This document shows positions 1 to 5,142 of a DNA stretch of 5,142 nucleotides, in pieces. Positions within the stretch are counted from its first letter, which is position 1, and each line of letters opens with the position of its first letter. The notes below the pieces were generated by a model, which was given only the letters and a program-made list of their open reading frames with translations, did not search any database and had not been told where the DNA came from. Origin of the DNA: Desulfobulbaceae bacterium UBA5173 (GTDB lineage Bacteria > Desulfobacterota > Desulfobulbia > Desulfobulbales > Desulfobulbaceae); the NCBI GenBank assembly GCA_002413355.1, contig DHWV01000108.1, forward strand, positions 1,506 through 6,647, read 5' to 3'. The position numbers were made by a program, and so were the translations under genes.

Positions 1-1
1 C

Positions 2-1000
2 GAAACCGACACGATGGACACCTTCATGGAGTCGTCGTGGTATTTCGCCCGCTACACCAGCCCGCGCAAAGACGACGGCGTTTTGGATCAGGATGCGGCC
101 AAATATTGGCTGGCAGTGGATCAGTACATCGGCGGCGTGGAGCACGCGATTCTGCATCTGTTGTATTCGCGATTCTTCACCAAAGCATTGCGTGACCTCG
201 GTTATTTGCACATTGACGAGCCGTTTACCAATCTGCTGACTCAGGGCATGGTGATCAAAGACGGGGCCAAGATGTCCAAATCCAAGGGCAACGTGGTTGA
301 CCCTGATGATTTGATTCAGCAGTACGGCGCGGACACAGTACGGCTTTTTGCCCTCTTTGCCGCCCCGCCTGAACGCGATCTGGAATGGAATCCGCAAGGC
401 GTGGAAGGCTGTTTCCGCTTCCTCAACCGCGTTTTCAGGCTGATTCAGGCCAGCTTGGACTGCTTCTCTGGCGGAACTACGCAGATTGATCTCAGCGATC
501 TTTCTCCTGCTGACCGCCAGCTACACCGCAAGACGCACCAGACCATCCGCCGGGTGACAGAGAGCATTGAAAAAGATTTTCATTTCAACACCGCCATTTC
601 CGGGGTGATGGAATTAGTCAATCAGATCAGCGCGGAAACTGCCCAGCCGACGGCCAGCAGCGTGCTACGCGAGGCCCTCGAAACCGTGCTCCTCCTCCTC
701 TTCCCGATGGTGCCGCATTTCTGTGAGGAAATGTGGCAGCTCACTGGTCACGCGCAGCCGCTGCAACTGCAAACCTGGCCGAGCTTTGATCCCGCTGCGG
801 CAGAAGAAGACGAGCTGACCATTGTCGTACAGGTCAACGGCAAGCTGCGGGGCCGCCTGACTGTTCCGGCGGAGACCGGCGAGGAGGAGATCAAACAGCT
901 TGCTCTGGCCGACGAGAAGGTCAGCGGCTTTATCTCCGGCAAGACGGTGCAGAAAATCGTTGTGGTCAAAGGCAAACTTGTTAATATTGTCCTCAAGTGA
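2..1000 (+). CDS. leuS: Leucyl-tRNA synthetase, C-terminal part (5' end outside window)
   Basis: Class I aminoacyl-tRNA synthetase that charges tRNA-Leu with leucine in the cytoplasm. The reading frame is already open at base 2 (Glu-Thr-Asp-Thr-Met-Asp-Thr...), so the ATG at 14 is an internal Met, not the start. The 332 residues seen begin in the catalytic domain with the family sequence ESSWYFARYTSP. The KMSKS signature (KMSKSKGN, codons from 269) is intact; it closes over ATP and the adenylate. The helical anticodon-binding domain follows (from about APPERDLEWNPQG). The end is the small C-terminal domain typical of bacterial LeuRS (VVQVNGKLRGRLTVPAET ... VNIVLK), which contacts the tRNA. 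Bacterial LeuRS is usually about 800-870 residues, so roughly 500 residues lie upstream. The TGA stop is 28 bases before lptE, which suggests co-transcription. No frameshift or missing motif is visible. Confidence 0.97.
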   Translation, partial: ETDTMDTFMESSWYFARYTSPRKDDGVLDQDAAKYWLAVDQYIGGVEHAILHLLYSRFFTKALRDLGYLHIDEPFTNLLTQGMVIKDGAKMSKSKGNVVDPDDLIQQYGADTVRLFALFAAPPERDLEWNPQGVEGCFRFLNRVFRLIQASLDCFSGGTTQIDLSDLSPADRQLHRKTHQTIRRVTESIEKDFHFNTAISGVMELVNQISAETAQPTASSVLREALETVLLLLFPMVPHFCEEMWQLTGHAQPLQLQTWPSFDPAAAEEDELTIVVQVNGKLRGRLTVPAETGEEEIKQLALADEKVSGFISGKTVQKIVVVKGKLVNIVLK

Positions 1001-1016
1001 ACGTAGGCGCAAGCCG

Positions 1017-1022
1017 AAGGAG
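1017..1022 (+). promoter_or_regulatory. Ribosome binding site of lptE
   Basis: AAGGAG lies 6 bases before the GTG at 1029. It decides the start: the frame is open further upstream, inside the end of leuS, but no other in-frame start has such a site, and only this start puts the signal peptide at the N-terminus. Confidence 0.8.
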
Positions 1023-1028
1023 CCAACT

Positions 1029-1568
1029 GTGAACAAAATATCCGCAAAGCTGCTGCTCTTCTTCTGCCTCTCCCTTTTGCTTGGCGGGTGCGGCGGCTAT
1101 TACTTTCCCGGTGTTTATGAGGGGCCGGAAGTGTCGATCTACATGCCGACATGGAGCAACCGCACTGATAAGCTTGGCATTGACAGCACGATGTACAACG
1201 CGCTCTCCGAGTGGTTTCTCAAATCAGACAAAATCAAACTGACCAAGGAAAAGGAAGGGGCAGACATGATTTTGGCTGGTGAAATCATCTCCATTCATCT
1301 GCCCAGCATCGGCTGGAGCAGCGCGGCCCGCACCACGGATGTTAAGGTGGAGCTGGTTCTGCGCTATGTGCTGAAAGACTTGAAGAGCGGCAAGATTCTC
1401 TGGGAGGCTCCGAACCAAATTTGGACGGAGGATTACAATACCGTTGCCCAAAAGGCTGGCTCAGAGGATGAGGCCGTCAAGCATATCCTTGCCGATGTTT
1501 CGGAGAAAATCTACCTCGGCACGATCTCCAGAATCCGCAAGCTGTCAACCGCTGGCGCGGCTCAATGA
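1029..1568 (+). CDS. lptE: LPS-assembly lipoprotein LptE-like protein
   Basis: Predicted 179-residue outer-membrane lipoprotein. In the known family LptE sits inside the LptD beta-barrel and helps insert lipopolysaccharide into the outer leaflet. From the GTG start the protein opens with a lipoprotein signal peptide: basic N-region MNKISAK, a hydrophobic stretch LLLFFCLSLLL, and lipobox LGGC with the lipidated Cys at residue 21. The +2 residue is Gly, which fits outer-membrane sorting. The mature N-terminus CGGYYFPG resembles the CGYxF start of LptE proteins. A conserved-looking stretch (SIYMPTWSNRTDKLGID) and an alternating strand pattern (VKVELVLRYVLKD) follow, as expected for the LptE alpha/beta fold. 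Its place directly behind leuS is the strongest support, because leuS-lptE is a well-known order in Gram-negative bacteria. The sequence family is divergent, so the assignment rests on signal, length and context together. Confidence 0.82.
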   Translation: MNKISAKLLLFFCLSLLLGGCGGYYFPGVYEGPEVSIYMPTWSNRTDKLGIDSTMYNALSEWFLKSDKIKLTKEKEGADMILAGEIISIHLPSIGWSSAARTTDVKVELVLRYVLKDLKSGKILWEAPNQIWTEDYNTVAQKAGSEDEAVKHILADVSEKIYLGTISRIRKLSTAGAAQ

Positions 1569-1580
1569 TGAGGCGGTGAA

Positions 1581-1616
1581 TGCGGCCGCAGCGCGTCCTT
1601 GACAAAAGCGGCCGCA
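1581..1616 (+). terminator. Possible transcription terminator after lptE
   Basis: TGCGGCCGC (1581-1589) pairs perfectly with GCGGCCGCA (1608-1616), a 9-bp GC-rich stem with an 18-base loop, starting 12 bases after the lptE stop. A run of five T occurs at 1630-1634, 13 bases past the stem, and is partly in a small AAAAT-C-ATTTT palindrome (1623-1633). The distance to the T run and the large loop make this a poor canonical intrinsic terminator. Its position between two apparent transcription units favours a terminator role, but mRNA end protection is also possible. Confidence 0.4.
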
Positions 1617-1701
1617 GGCTGGAAAATCATTTTTGTGAACCTGTTTGCTTTCCGGCGGGCGATGGCAAAAAAATAAAATCGGCAAAGCGATTAAAAACAG
1701 C

Positions 1702-1730
1702 TTCATATCTCGGATTATCTGGCGTATAGT
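1702..1730 (+). promoter_or_regulatory. Candidate sigma70-type promoter for the Roadblock/GTPase operon
   Basis: TTCATA (1702-1707, 4 of 6 to the -35 consensus) and TATAGT (1725-1730, 5 of 6 to the -10 consensus) are 17 bases apart, with AT-rich DNA upstream (1667-1700). Transcription would start near 1737, giving a leader of about 60 bases before the ATG at 1800. It is the best promoter-like match I found by eye in the 231-base gap, but is not experimentally supported. Confidence 0.45.
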
Positions 1731-1749
1731 CAACAGATGGAGACAGACC

Positions 1750-1762
1750 GGTCGCAGCGACC
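1750..1762. promoter_or_regulatory. 13-base perfect palindrome in the leader of the Roadblock gene
   Basis: GGTCGC-A-GCGACC is a perfect inverted repeat with a one-base centre. It lies just after the predicted transcription start and 37 bases before the ATG at 1800. It could be an operator half-site pair or, as RNA, a 5-bp hairpin with a three-base loop. No regulator can be named from the sequence. Confidence 0.35.
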
Positions 1763-1799
1763 TGCCGGGCAACCAAAGCAACGCGAATGAGGGTACCAG

Positions 1800-2198
1800 A
1801 TGAACTACGGTGTAGTTAGCCAAGAACAGCTTGAAAAAATTGATGAAATACTGTCTGAACAGCTCATCAAGATCGGTGTGGACTGTGTCATCATCATCGA
1901 TATGGCAGGAAACATCATCACCGCGAAGGACAACGGCACGTCAAAGTATGATGTCTATTCCTTCGCCGCTTTGGCAGCCGGCAACTTCGCCACCGTTGAT
2001 GCGATGGCCAAGCTGGTGGGCGAACAGGAATTCTCCCTGCTTTTCCACAAGGGCACGGACTGCAACATCCATTTCTCGAAAATTGATGAGGAATTGCTTC
2101 TGATCACCATGTTCGGAAAGCATATCTCCTTGGGATTTCTCAGACTGAACGTTGTGAAGGCTCTGGAGCAGATACGCAAGCTCTGGGGTGTTAAATAG
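1800..2198 (+). CDS. Roadblock/LC7 domain protein (MglB-like)
   Basis: A 132-residue cytoplasmic protein made of a single Roadblock/LC7 domain, with no signal peptide or membrane segment. The domain order is visible: an N-terminal helix (EQLEKIDEILSEQLIKIG), a strand pair around DCVIIIDMAGNIITAKDNG, the long central helix with small residues (FAALAAGNFATVDAMAKLVG), strands FSLLFHKG and NIHFSKIDEELLLITMFG, and a closing helix (LRLNVVKALEQIRKLW). Known Roadblock proteins dimerise and bind small Ras-like GTPases; M. xanthus MglB is the GTPase-activating protein of MglA. The gene lies directly before an MglA-type GTPase, the same order as mglB-mglA, so a regulator role for that GTPase is likely. 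It is shorter than M. xanthus MglB (about 159 residues), mainly for lack of a C-terminal extension. ATG at 1800 is preceded by TGAGGG (1788-1793). GAP activity itself is inference; a plain binding or scaffolding role is possible. Confidence 0.88.
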   Translation: MNYGVVSQEQLEKIDEILSEQLIKIGVDCVIIIDMAGNIITAKDNGTSKYDVYSFAALAAGNFATVDAMAKLVGEQEFSLLFHKGTDCNIHFSKIDEELLLITMFGKHISLGFLRLNVVKALEQIRKLWGVK

Positions 2199-2262
2199 AG
2201 GAGTTCTTTAAGCCTCACAGCGTTGTTGTCAATAGAATCAATTCATACAGCGGGAGACTGCC

Positions 2263-2868
2263 TTGAGCTTCATAAATCTGCGGGAAAAGATCGTCCAAGT
2301 GAAAGTCGTCTATTACGGGCCGGGCCGGGGCGGCAAGACCTCTAACTTGGAATATATCAACCGAAAATTCAGCAAACAAATTCAGTCCGAAATGGTCAGC
2401 CTGAAGACCCACGGCGACCGTACCCTTTTCTTTGACTTTTTGCCTTTTGACATGGGCAAAATCAAGGGCTATGAGCTGAAAATTCAACTTTACACCGTAC
2501 CGGGCCAAGTCAAGTACAATGCCACCCGCAAACTGGTACTGAAGGGCGTGGACGGCTTGGTTTTTGTCGCTGACGCGCAAGAGGCCATGCGGGAAAAAAA
2601 CATCCGCTCCCTCAATCAGTTGCACGAAAACCTGAAGGAATACAAAGAGTCAATTTTTAAAATTCCTTTGGTCATGCAGTACAACAAAGTTGATCTGCGC
2701 GATCAAGGCATCCCCATTCTGCCCACTGCTGTGCTGGAGCAGGATTTGAACAGCAAGTTGAAGGTGCCGTATTTCGAGGCCAGTGCTTTGACCGGCTACA
2801 ATGTGCCGGAGACGCTCAAGAAGATCATATCGCTCACCGTGGTGTCGGTGCAGAAAAAGCTCCTGTGA
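2263..2868 (+). CDS. mglA: MglA-type small Ras-like GTPase
   Basis: A 201-residue cytoplasmic GTPase of the bacterial MglA family, which in Myxococcus controls cell polarity and motility. Visible motifs: P-loop GPGRGGKT (19-26), switch I region with R53 and TLFFDFLP (54-61), the family's unusual TVPGQ (78-82) in place of DxxGQ, GVDGLVFVADAQ (95-106), NKVD (141-144) for guanine specificity and EASALTG (172-178). From the TTG at 2263 the protein starts MSFIN as M. xanthus MglA does, and the P-loop K25/T26, R53, T78 and Q82 fall on the same numbers as the known functional MglA residues. This fixes the TTG start; no other in-frame start is nearby, and GGGAGA (2252-2257) is a reasonable ribosome site. 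The P-loop has Arg22-Gly23 where M. xanthus MglA has other residues. It lies 64 bases after the Roadblock gene and 49 before the acidic protein gene, so the three are probably one operon. The family is certain; a motility role in this organism is inference. Confidence 0.95.
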   Translation: MSFINLREKIVQVKVVYYGPGRGGKTSNLEYINRKFSKQIQSEMVSLKTHGDRTLFFDFLPFDMGKIKGYELKIQLYTVPGQVKYNATRKLVLKGVDGLVFVADAQEAMREKNIRSLNQLHENLKEYKESIFKIPLVMQYNKVDLRDQGIPILPTAVLEQDLNSKLKVPYFEASALTGYNVPETLKKIISLTVVSVQKKLL

Positions 2869-2917
2869 AGACAGACGGGCGGCTGGCGCAGCGCCTCTGA
2901 CCAGTGCGGACAAGACT

Positions 2918-5142
2918 ATGGCTCCCTCAATCGACGAATTTCAAGACCTCACCCAGTTTGCAGACGAGTCGTTCGACACCGAAGAAGTCGATCTATTTGA
3001 ATTTACTGACGACGATGACTCGCCGCTGCTTCGTCTCAAGTCGATTGTCCTCTCGTTGGACTGGGATATCACTGAGGAGATCCTGAAGGAGCTGAACGAG
3101 GAGCTGGCCAACCTGCGCGCCATGTGGAAGGACGACAAGGTGGCGCAGATTTATCTCCAAGGTATGGAAAATGTGGGCAAGTACATGCGGGAGGAAGGAG
3201 CCTACGCCCACCCCAACGCCATCAAACTGCTACTCACGCTGTACCACAACTACGAAAAAATCATCTCCTCGCCCAACATCAGCGGCGAGAGCATCACCAC
3301 GATGCTCAAAGCGGATATCCGTAAATTCAAGGTACTCCAGTATCAAATCAGCACGCTGAAGAATGCCCAAGGCGGTCATGAGGAGCCGACTGCCGAGGAA
3401 ACTGCTGCCGCACCGCCGACCTCTGCAAAGAAGCAAGGCAAAGGAGCCGCCGCCCCCCCTACTCCGCCGCCGCCTGCTGCGAAGAAAAAAGAAAGCGCGA
3501 TGCCGCCTCCGATGCGCAGCATGGAGGCCACCATTCTTGGTTTGGAGTGGGAAGTCACCGACGAAGGGTTGGAGAAGTTCAACACCGAGGCGACCGAGCT
3601 GCGCAAGCACCTGAGCGGCAATAACGAGGCCCAAGTGCTGATTCAGGGACTCCAGGCTCTGGGTGCCTACATCCGCGAGCAGAAGACTGAATCCCATCCT
3701 GATGCCTTTACCATTCTTCACTCGTTCTACGATTCTCTGAAAATGCTGCTGGAAAGCCCAGAGTTGGGCACGGAGCAGCGGCGGCAGATTTTGATTGAGC
3801 AGATCAGCAGTCTGAACAGTTTGAAGGAGGTCATCGCGCGCTCGGCAGCCAGCAAGGACGACGCAGACGAGGAGGAGCCAGAGACTGAGGAGGAATCTGA
3901 GGACGAGCTGACCGCAGGCGGCATTAGCCCTGATTCTGGCCTGGACGAGGAGGAGGATGCCTCTCCGGCTGGTGATGATGAAGGGATGGATTTCGCATTT
4001 TCCTTTGATGATGAAGAGCAAGGGGAGCAGCCATCCACACCTCAAAGCGTTCCGCAGCCCATTGCTGCTCCTCAACCTGCTGTAAAGCCGAAAGCCGTTT
4101 CTCCGGTTAAACCGGCAGAGACCAGTGTCGCCGACGAGGAAGAGGAGTTTGATGATGACCTATTCGCTGGGGGCGCGGGCGGCGGAGTCACACCTGCTTT
4201 GGCTGATGAGGAAGAGGAAGGAGGTTTCAGCGATAGCTTTGCTTCAGCAGGAATTAGTGAGGAGCGGACAGCGGAGCTGGATGAAAAACTGGATTCCTTT
4301 TTCAATTTTGGCGATGAGGAGGAAACGGGGCCAAAGAAGGCTGCCGTCAGTTCTCCGCATCCCAAGGATGAACTGGCTGACGACGAACCGAAAAAAACAG
4401 AAAAACTGTCGCTGGCAACAATTTTAGACGATGGCCCTGAGGGAGAAGACAAAGAGGATGACAGTGAAATTGACTCCTCCTTTTTCAACTTTGATGACGA
4501 GGAAGAATTTGCCGCATCCTCTGTAGGAAATGATGATGACATATTGAATGTTGACAAAGAACTGCTTGGCGGTTCGGCACAAAATGAATCGGAACATTCC
4601 GCTGTCGCCCCAGCTTGGGGAGAAGATGAGAATGAACAAAGCCTTTCTGCTATTTCAACGGAAGATGAAGAGAATGAGGATGATGAGCTTGATGCTTTCT
4701 TCAATTTTAATGATGAGCTTGATGTAGGTGCTCCAGAAAGCAAGCCTCTAAGCCTTGTCAGCAGCGCGGACAAGAAGGCGGCGAAAGAAAAAGCCGCAGA
4801 GGAAGTGCCGATGGCTGCCTTGTCGGATGCTGACGATGAAAGCGAATTCTCAGCGGCGGAAGTTGATGAGGAGGATGACGGGCTTTCATCTGGCATGAAT
4901 GATTTCTTCAGCTTCGATGATGAGCAGGCTGAAGCACAGCCTGCTGCCGTCCCGCTTGCGGATGATGACGACGCAGATTCTTTCAGCTTGGACAGTGGCC
5001 TGCTCGGCGGACAGAAAGAAGAAGAGATGCCAGTGGCTGCCTTAGCAGATGCTGACGATGAAAGCGAATTCTCAGCGGCGGAAGTTGATGAGGAGGATGA
5101 CGGGCTTTCATCTGGCATGAATGATTTCTTCAGCTTCGATGA
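2918..5142 (+). CDS. Large acidic repeat protein with duplicated N-terminal domain (3' end outside window)
   Basis: I do not recognise this gene. The frame is open from ATG 2918 to the last base: 741 full codons, no stop. Layout: an acidic N-terminus with LFEFTDDDD (26-34); helical domain A (about 36-146); a Pro/Ala/Lys linker (about 152-200, with PPTPPPP); helical domain B (about 198-308), which aligns to A with a constant offset of 162 residues; then from about 313 a disordered, strongly acidic tail with a second Pro-rich linker (371-400) and repeated FFxF-acidic motifs at 461, 522, 594, 663 and 737, plus a variant (FAFSFDDE) at 359. I see no cysteine, signal peptide or membrane segment, so it is probably cytoplasmic. 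It starts 49 bases after the mglA stop with only a weak ribosome site (GGACAAG), consistent with operon expression and perhaps low or coupled translation. Coding is supported by the long open frame, the domain duplication and repeats conserved at protein level. Scaffold or effector of the GTPase pair is inference. Confidence 0.88.
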   Translation, partial: MAPSIDEFQDLTQFADESFDTEEVDLFEFTDDDDSPLLRLKSIVLSLDWDITEEILKELNEELANLRAMWKDDKVAQIYLQGMENVGKYMREEGAYAHPNAIKLLLTLYHNYEKIISSPNISGESITTMLKADIRKFKVLQYQISTLKNAQGGHEEPTAEETAAAPPTSAKKQGKGAAAPPTPPPPAAKKKESAMPPPMRSMEATILGLEWEVTDEGLEKFNTEATELRKHLSGNNEAQVLIQGLQALGAYIREQKTESHPDAFTILHSFYDSLKMLLESPELGTEQRRQILIEQISSLNSLKEVIARSAASKDDADEEEPETEEESEDELTAGGISPDSGLDEEEDASPAGDDEGMDFAFSFDDEEQGEQPSTPQSVPQPIAAPQPAVKPKAVSPVKPAETSVADEEEEFDDDLFAGGAGGGVTPALADEEEEGGFSDSFASAGISEERTAELDEKLDSFFNFGDEEETGPKKAAVSSPHPKDELADDEPKKTEKLSLATILDDGPEGEDKEDDSEIDSSFFNFDDEEEFAASSVGNDDDILNVDKELLGGSAQNESEHSAVAPAWGEDENEQSLSAISTEDEENEDDELDAFFNFNDELDVGAPESKPLSLVSSADKKAAKEKAAEEVPMAALSDADDESEFSAAEVDEEDDGLSSGMNDFFSFDDEQAEAQPAAVPLADDDDADSFSLDSGLLGGQKEEEMPVAALADADDESEFSAAEVDEEDDGLSSGMNDFFSFD
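3023..3355 (+). repeat. Protein domain copy A (residues about 36-146 of the acidic protein)
   Basis: First copy of a roughly 110-residue, probably alpha-helical domain. Landmarks: LDWDIT (W49), LR (66-67), AQ and QG (76-82), GKYMRE (87-92), HPNA (98-101), Y109 and SP (118-119). All recur in copy B 162 residues later. I know no family name for it. Confidence 0.75.
3509..3841 (+). repeat. Protein domain copy B (residues about 198-308 of the acidic protein)
   Basis: Second copy: LEWEVT (W211), LR (228-229), AQ and QG (238-244), GAYIRE (249-254), HPDA (260-263), Y271, SP (280-281). Aligned to copy A from W49/W211 to N120/E282, I count 23 identical residues out of 72 with no gap, and many of the rest are conservative changes. 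The DNA is well diverged, so the duplication is old. Confidence 0.75.
3992..5140 (+). repeat. Array of FFxF-acidic motifs in the C-terminal tail
   Basis: Six occurrences of an aromatic-acidic motif: FAFSFDDEE (359), FFNFGDEEE (461), FFNFDDEEE (522), FFNFNDELD (594), FFSFDDEQ (663) and FFSFD (737, cut by the window end). Spacings are 102, 61, 72, 69 and 74 residues. A second element, LLGG preceded by an acidic stretch, follows two of them (549-552 and 695-698). Sequence between motifs is largely Asp, Glu, Ser and Ala and varies, so the short motif is what is kept. Confidence 0.8.
4805..5026 (+). repeat. 222-nt direct repeat, copy 1
   Basis: A unit of exactly 74 codons. Bases 4826-4920 are identical to 5048-5142 (95 bases, no mismatch), and 4805-4825 matches 5027-5047 with several substitutions. 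The unit holds one FFSFDDE motif, one LLGG and two of the L-x-D...F-S motifs. Confidence 0.9.
5027..5142 (+). repeat. 222-nt direct repeat, copy 2 (cut by window end)
   Basis: Second copy, 222 bases downstream of the first and in the same frame. Identity continues to the last base of the window, so the full length and the number of further copies cannot be seen. Confidence 0.9.

Noticed and set aside
900..1028. Longer N-terminal version of lptE starting inside leuS
   Set aside because: It would bury the signal peptide and lipobox behind 43 basic residues encoded in the end of leuS. The GTG at 1029 with AAGGAG 6 bases upstream fits far better.
1741..1799. Possible riboswitch in the Roadblock leader (short GGGCAACC and GGGTACC pieces recall parts of c-di-GMP-I aptamers)
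   Set aside because: Only scattered short matches; the conserved core and paired helices of that class are not present in order. A covariance-model search would be decisive.
1545..1823. Minus-strand ORF of 92 codons covering the gap between lptE and the Roadblock gene
   Set aside because: No recognisable domain; it would cover the promoter-like region and overlap both neighbouring genes. Most likely chance.
2226..2262. Possible internal promoter before mglA (TTGTCA at 2226-2231)
   Set aside because: No acceptable -10 box at 16-18 bases downstream; the 64-base gap fits co-transcription with the Roadblock gene.
2904..3086. GTG-started 60-codon frame overlapping the start of the acidic protein
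   Set aside because: Different frame from the 741-codon gene, stops early, and the Ser/Arg/Thr-rich translation shows no domain.
3230..4075. Minus-strand ORF of 281 codons with Leu/Arg-rich sequence
   Set aside because: It overlaps the duplicated domains of the + strand gene, which are conserved between copies at protein level on the + strand. The minus-strand translation is compositionally odd (runs of Arg and Leu) and shows no family features.
4072..5118. Minus-strand ORF of 348 codons, extremely serine-rich
   Set aside because: It is the antisense shadow of GAx-GAx acidic codon runs on the + strand, which read as TCx (Ser) in that minus-strand frame. It has no recognisable domain and its repeats mirror those of the + strand gene.

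Overview
The window reads as a bacterial chromosome segment of moderate GC content. It probably comes from a Gram-negative member of the Desulfobacterota/Deltaproteobacteria or a neighbouring phylum. The evidence is an LptE-type outer-membrane lipoprotein gene directly behind leuS, and a Roadblock/LC7 gene followed by an MglA-type Ras-like GTPase that is very close to the Myxococcus xanthus protein. The taxonomic placement is inference, since no rRNA or other marker is present. All supported genes lie on the + strand.

Region 1 (1-1568): the 3' part of leuS (leucyl-tRNA synthetase, from before the KMSKS loop to the natural stop), then lptE with a GTG start, a good Shine-Dalgarno and a clear lipobox. 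leuS-lptE is a known conserved pair (in E. coli leuS-lptE-holA). Here no holA follows.

Region 2 (1569-1799): a 231-base gap. It holds a 9-bp inverted repeat that may end the leuS-lptE unit, a plausible sigma70-type promoter (TTCATA-17-TATAGT), and a perfect 13-base palindrome in the presumed leader of the next operon.

Region 3 (1800-5142, open at the right edge): a probable three-gene operon. It starts with a single-domain Roadblock/LC7 protein (MglB-like) and an MglA-type GTPase with a TTG start. The GTPase keeps the residues known to matter in MglA (P-loop G19-T26, R53, T78, Q82, NKVD). The third gene encodes a very large, unrecognised acidic protein whose frame stays open from 2918 to the window end (741 codons without a stop). 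Its N-terminal third carries two copies of a roughly 110-residue helical domain that align without gaps, joined by a Pro/Ala/Lys linker. The rest is a low-complexity acidic tail with a repeated aromatic-acidic motif (FF-N/S-F-x-D-D/E-E) about every 60-75 residues, a repeated 11-residue motif (L-x-D...F-S), and a recent 222-nt duplication cut by the window edge.

The likely theme of region 3 is a small-GTPase switch (GTPase plus Roadblock regulator) with a large scaffold- or effector-like partner. In Myxococcus the MglA/MglB pair sets cell polarity and drives motility. The role of the third protein is not known to me; it is the most interesting item in the window.
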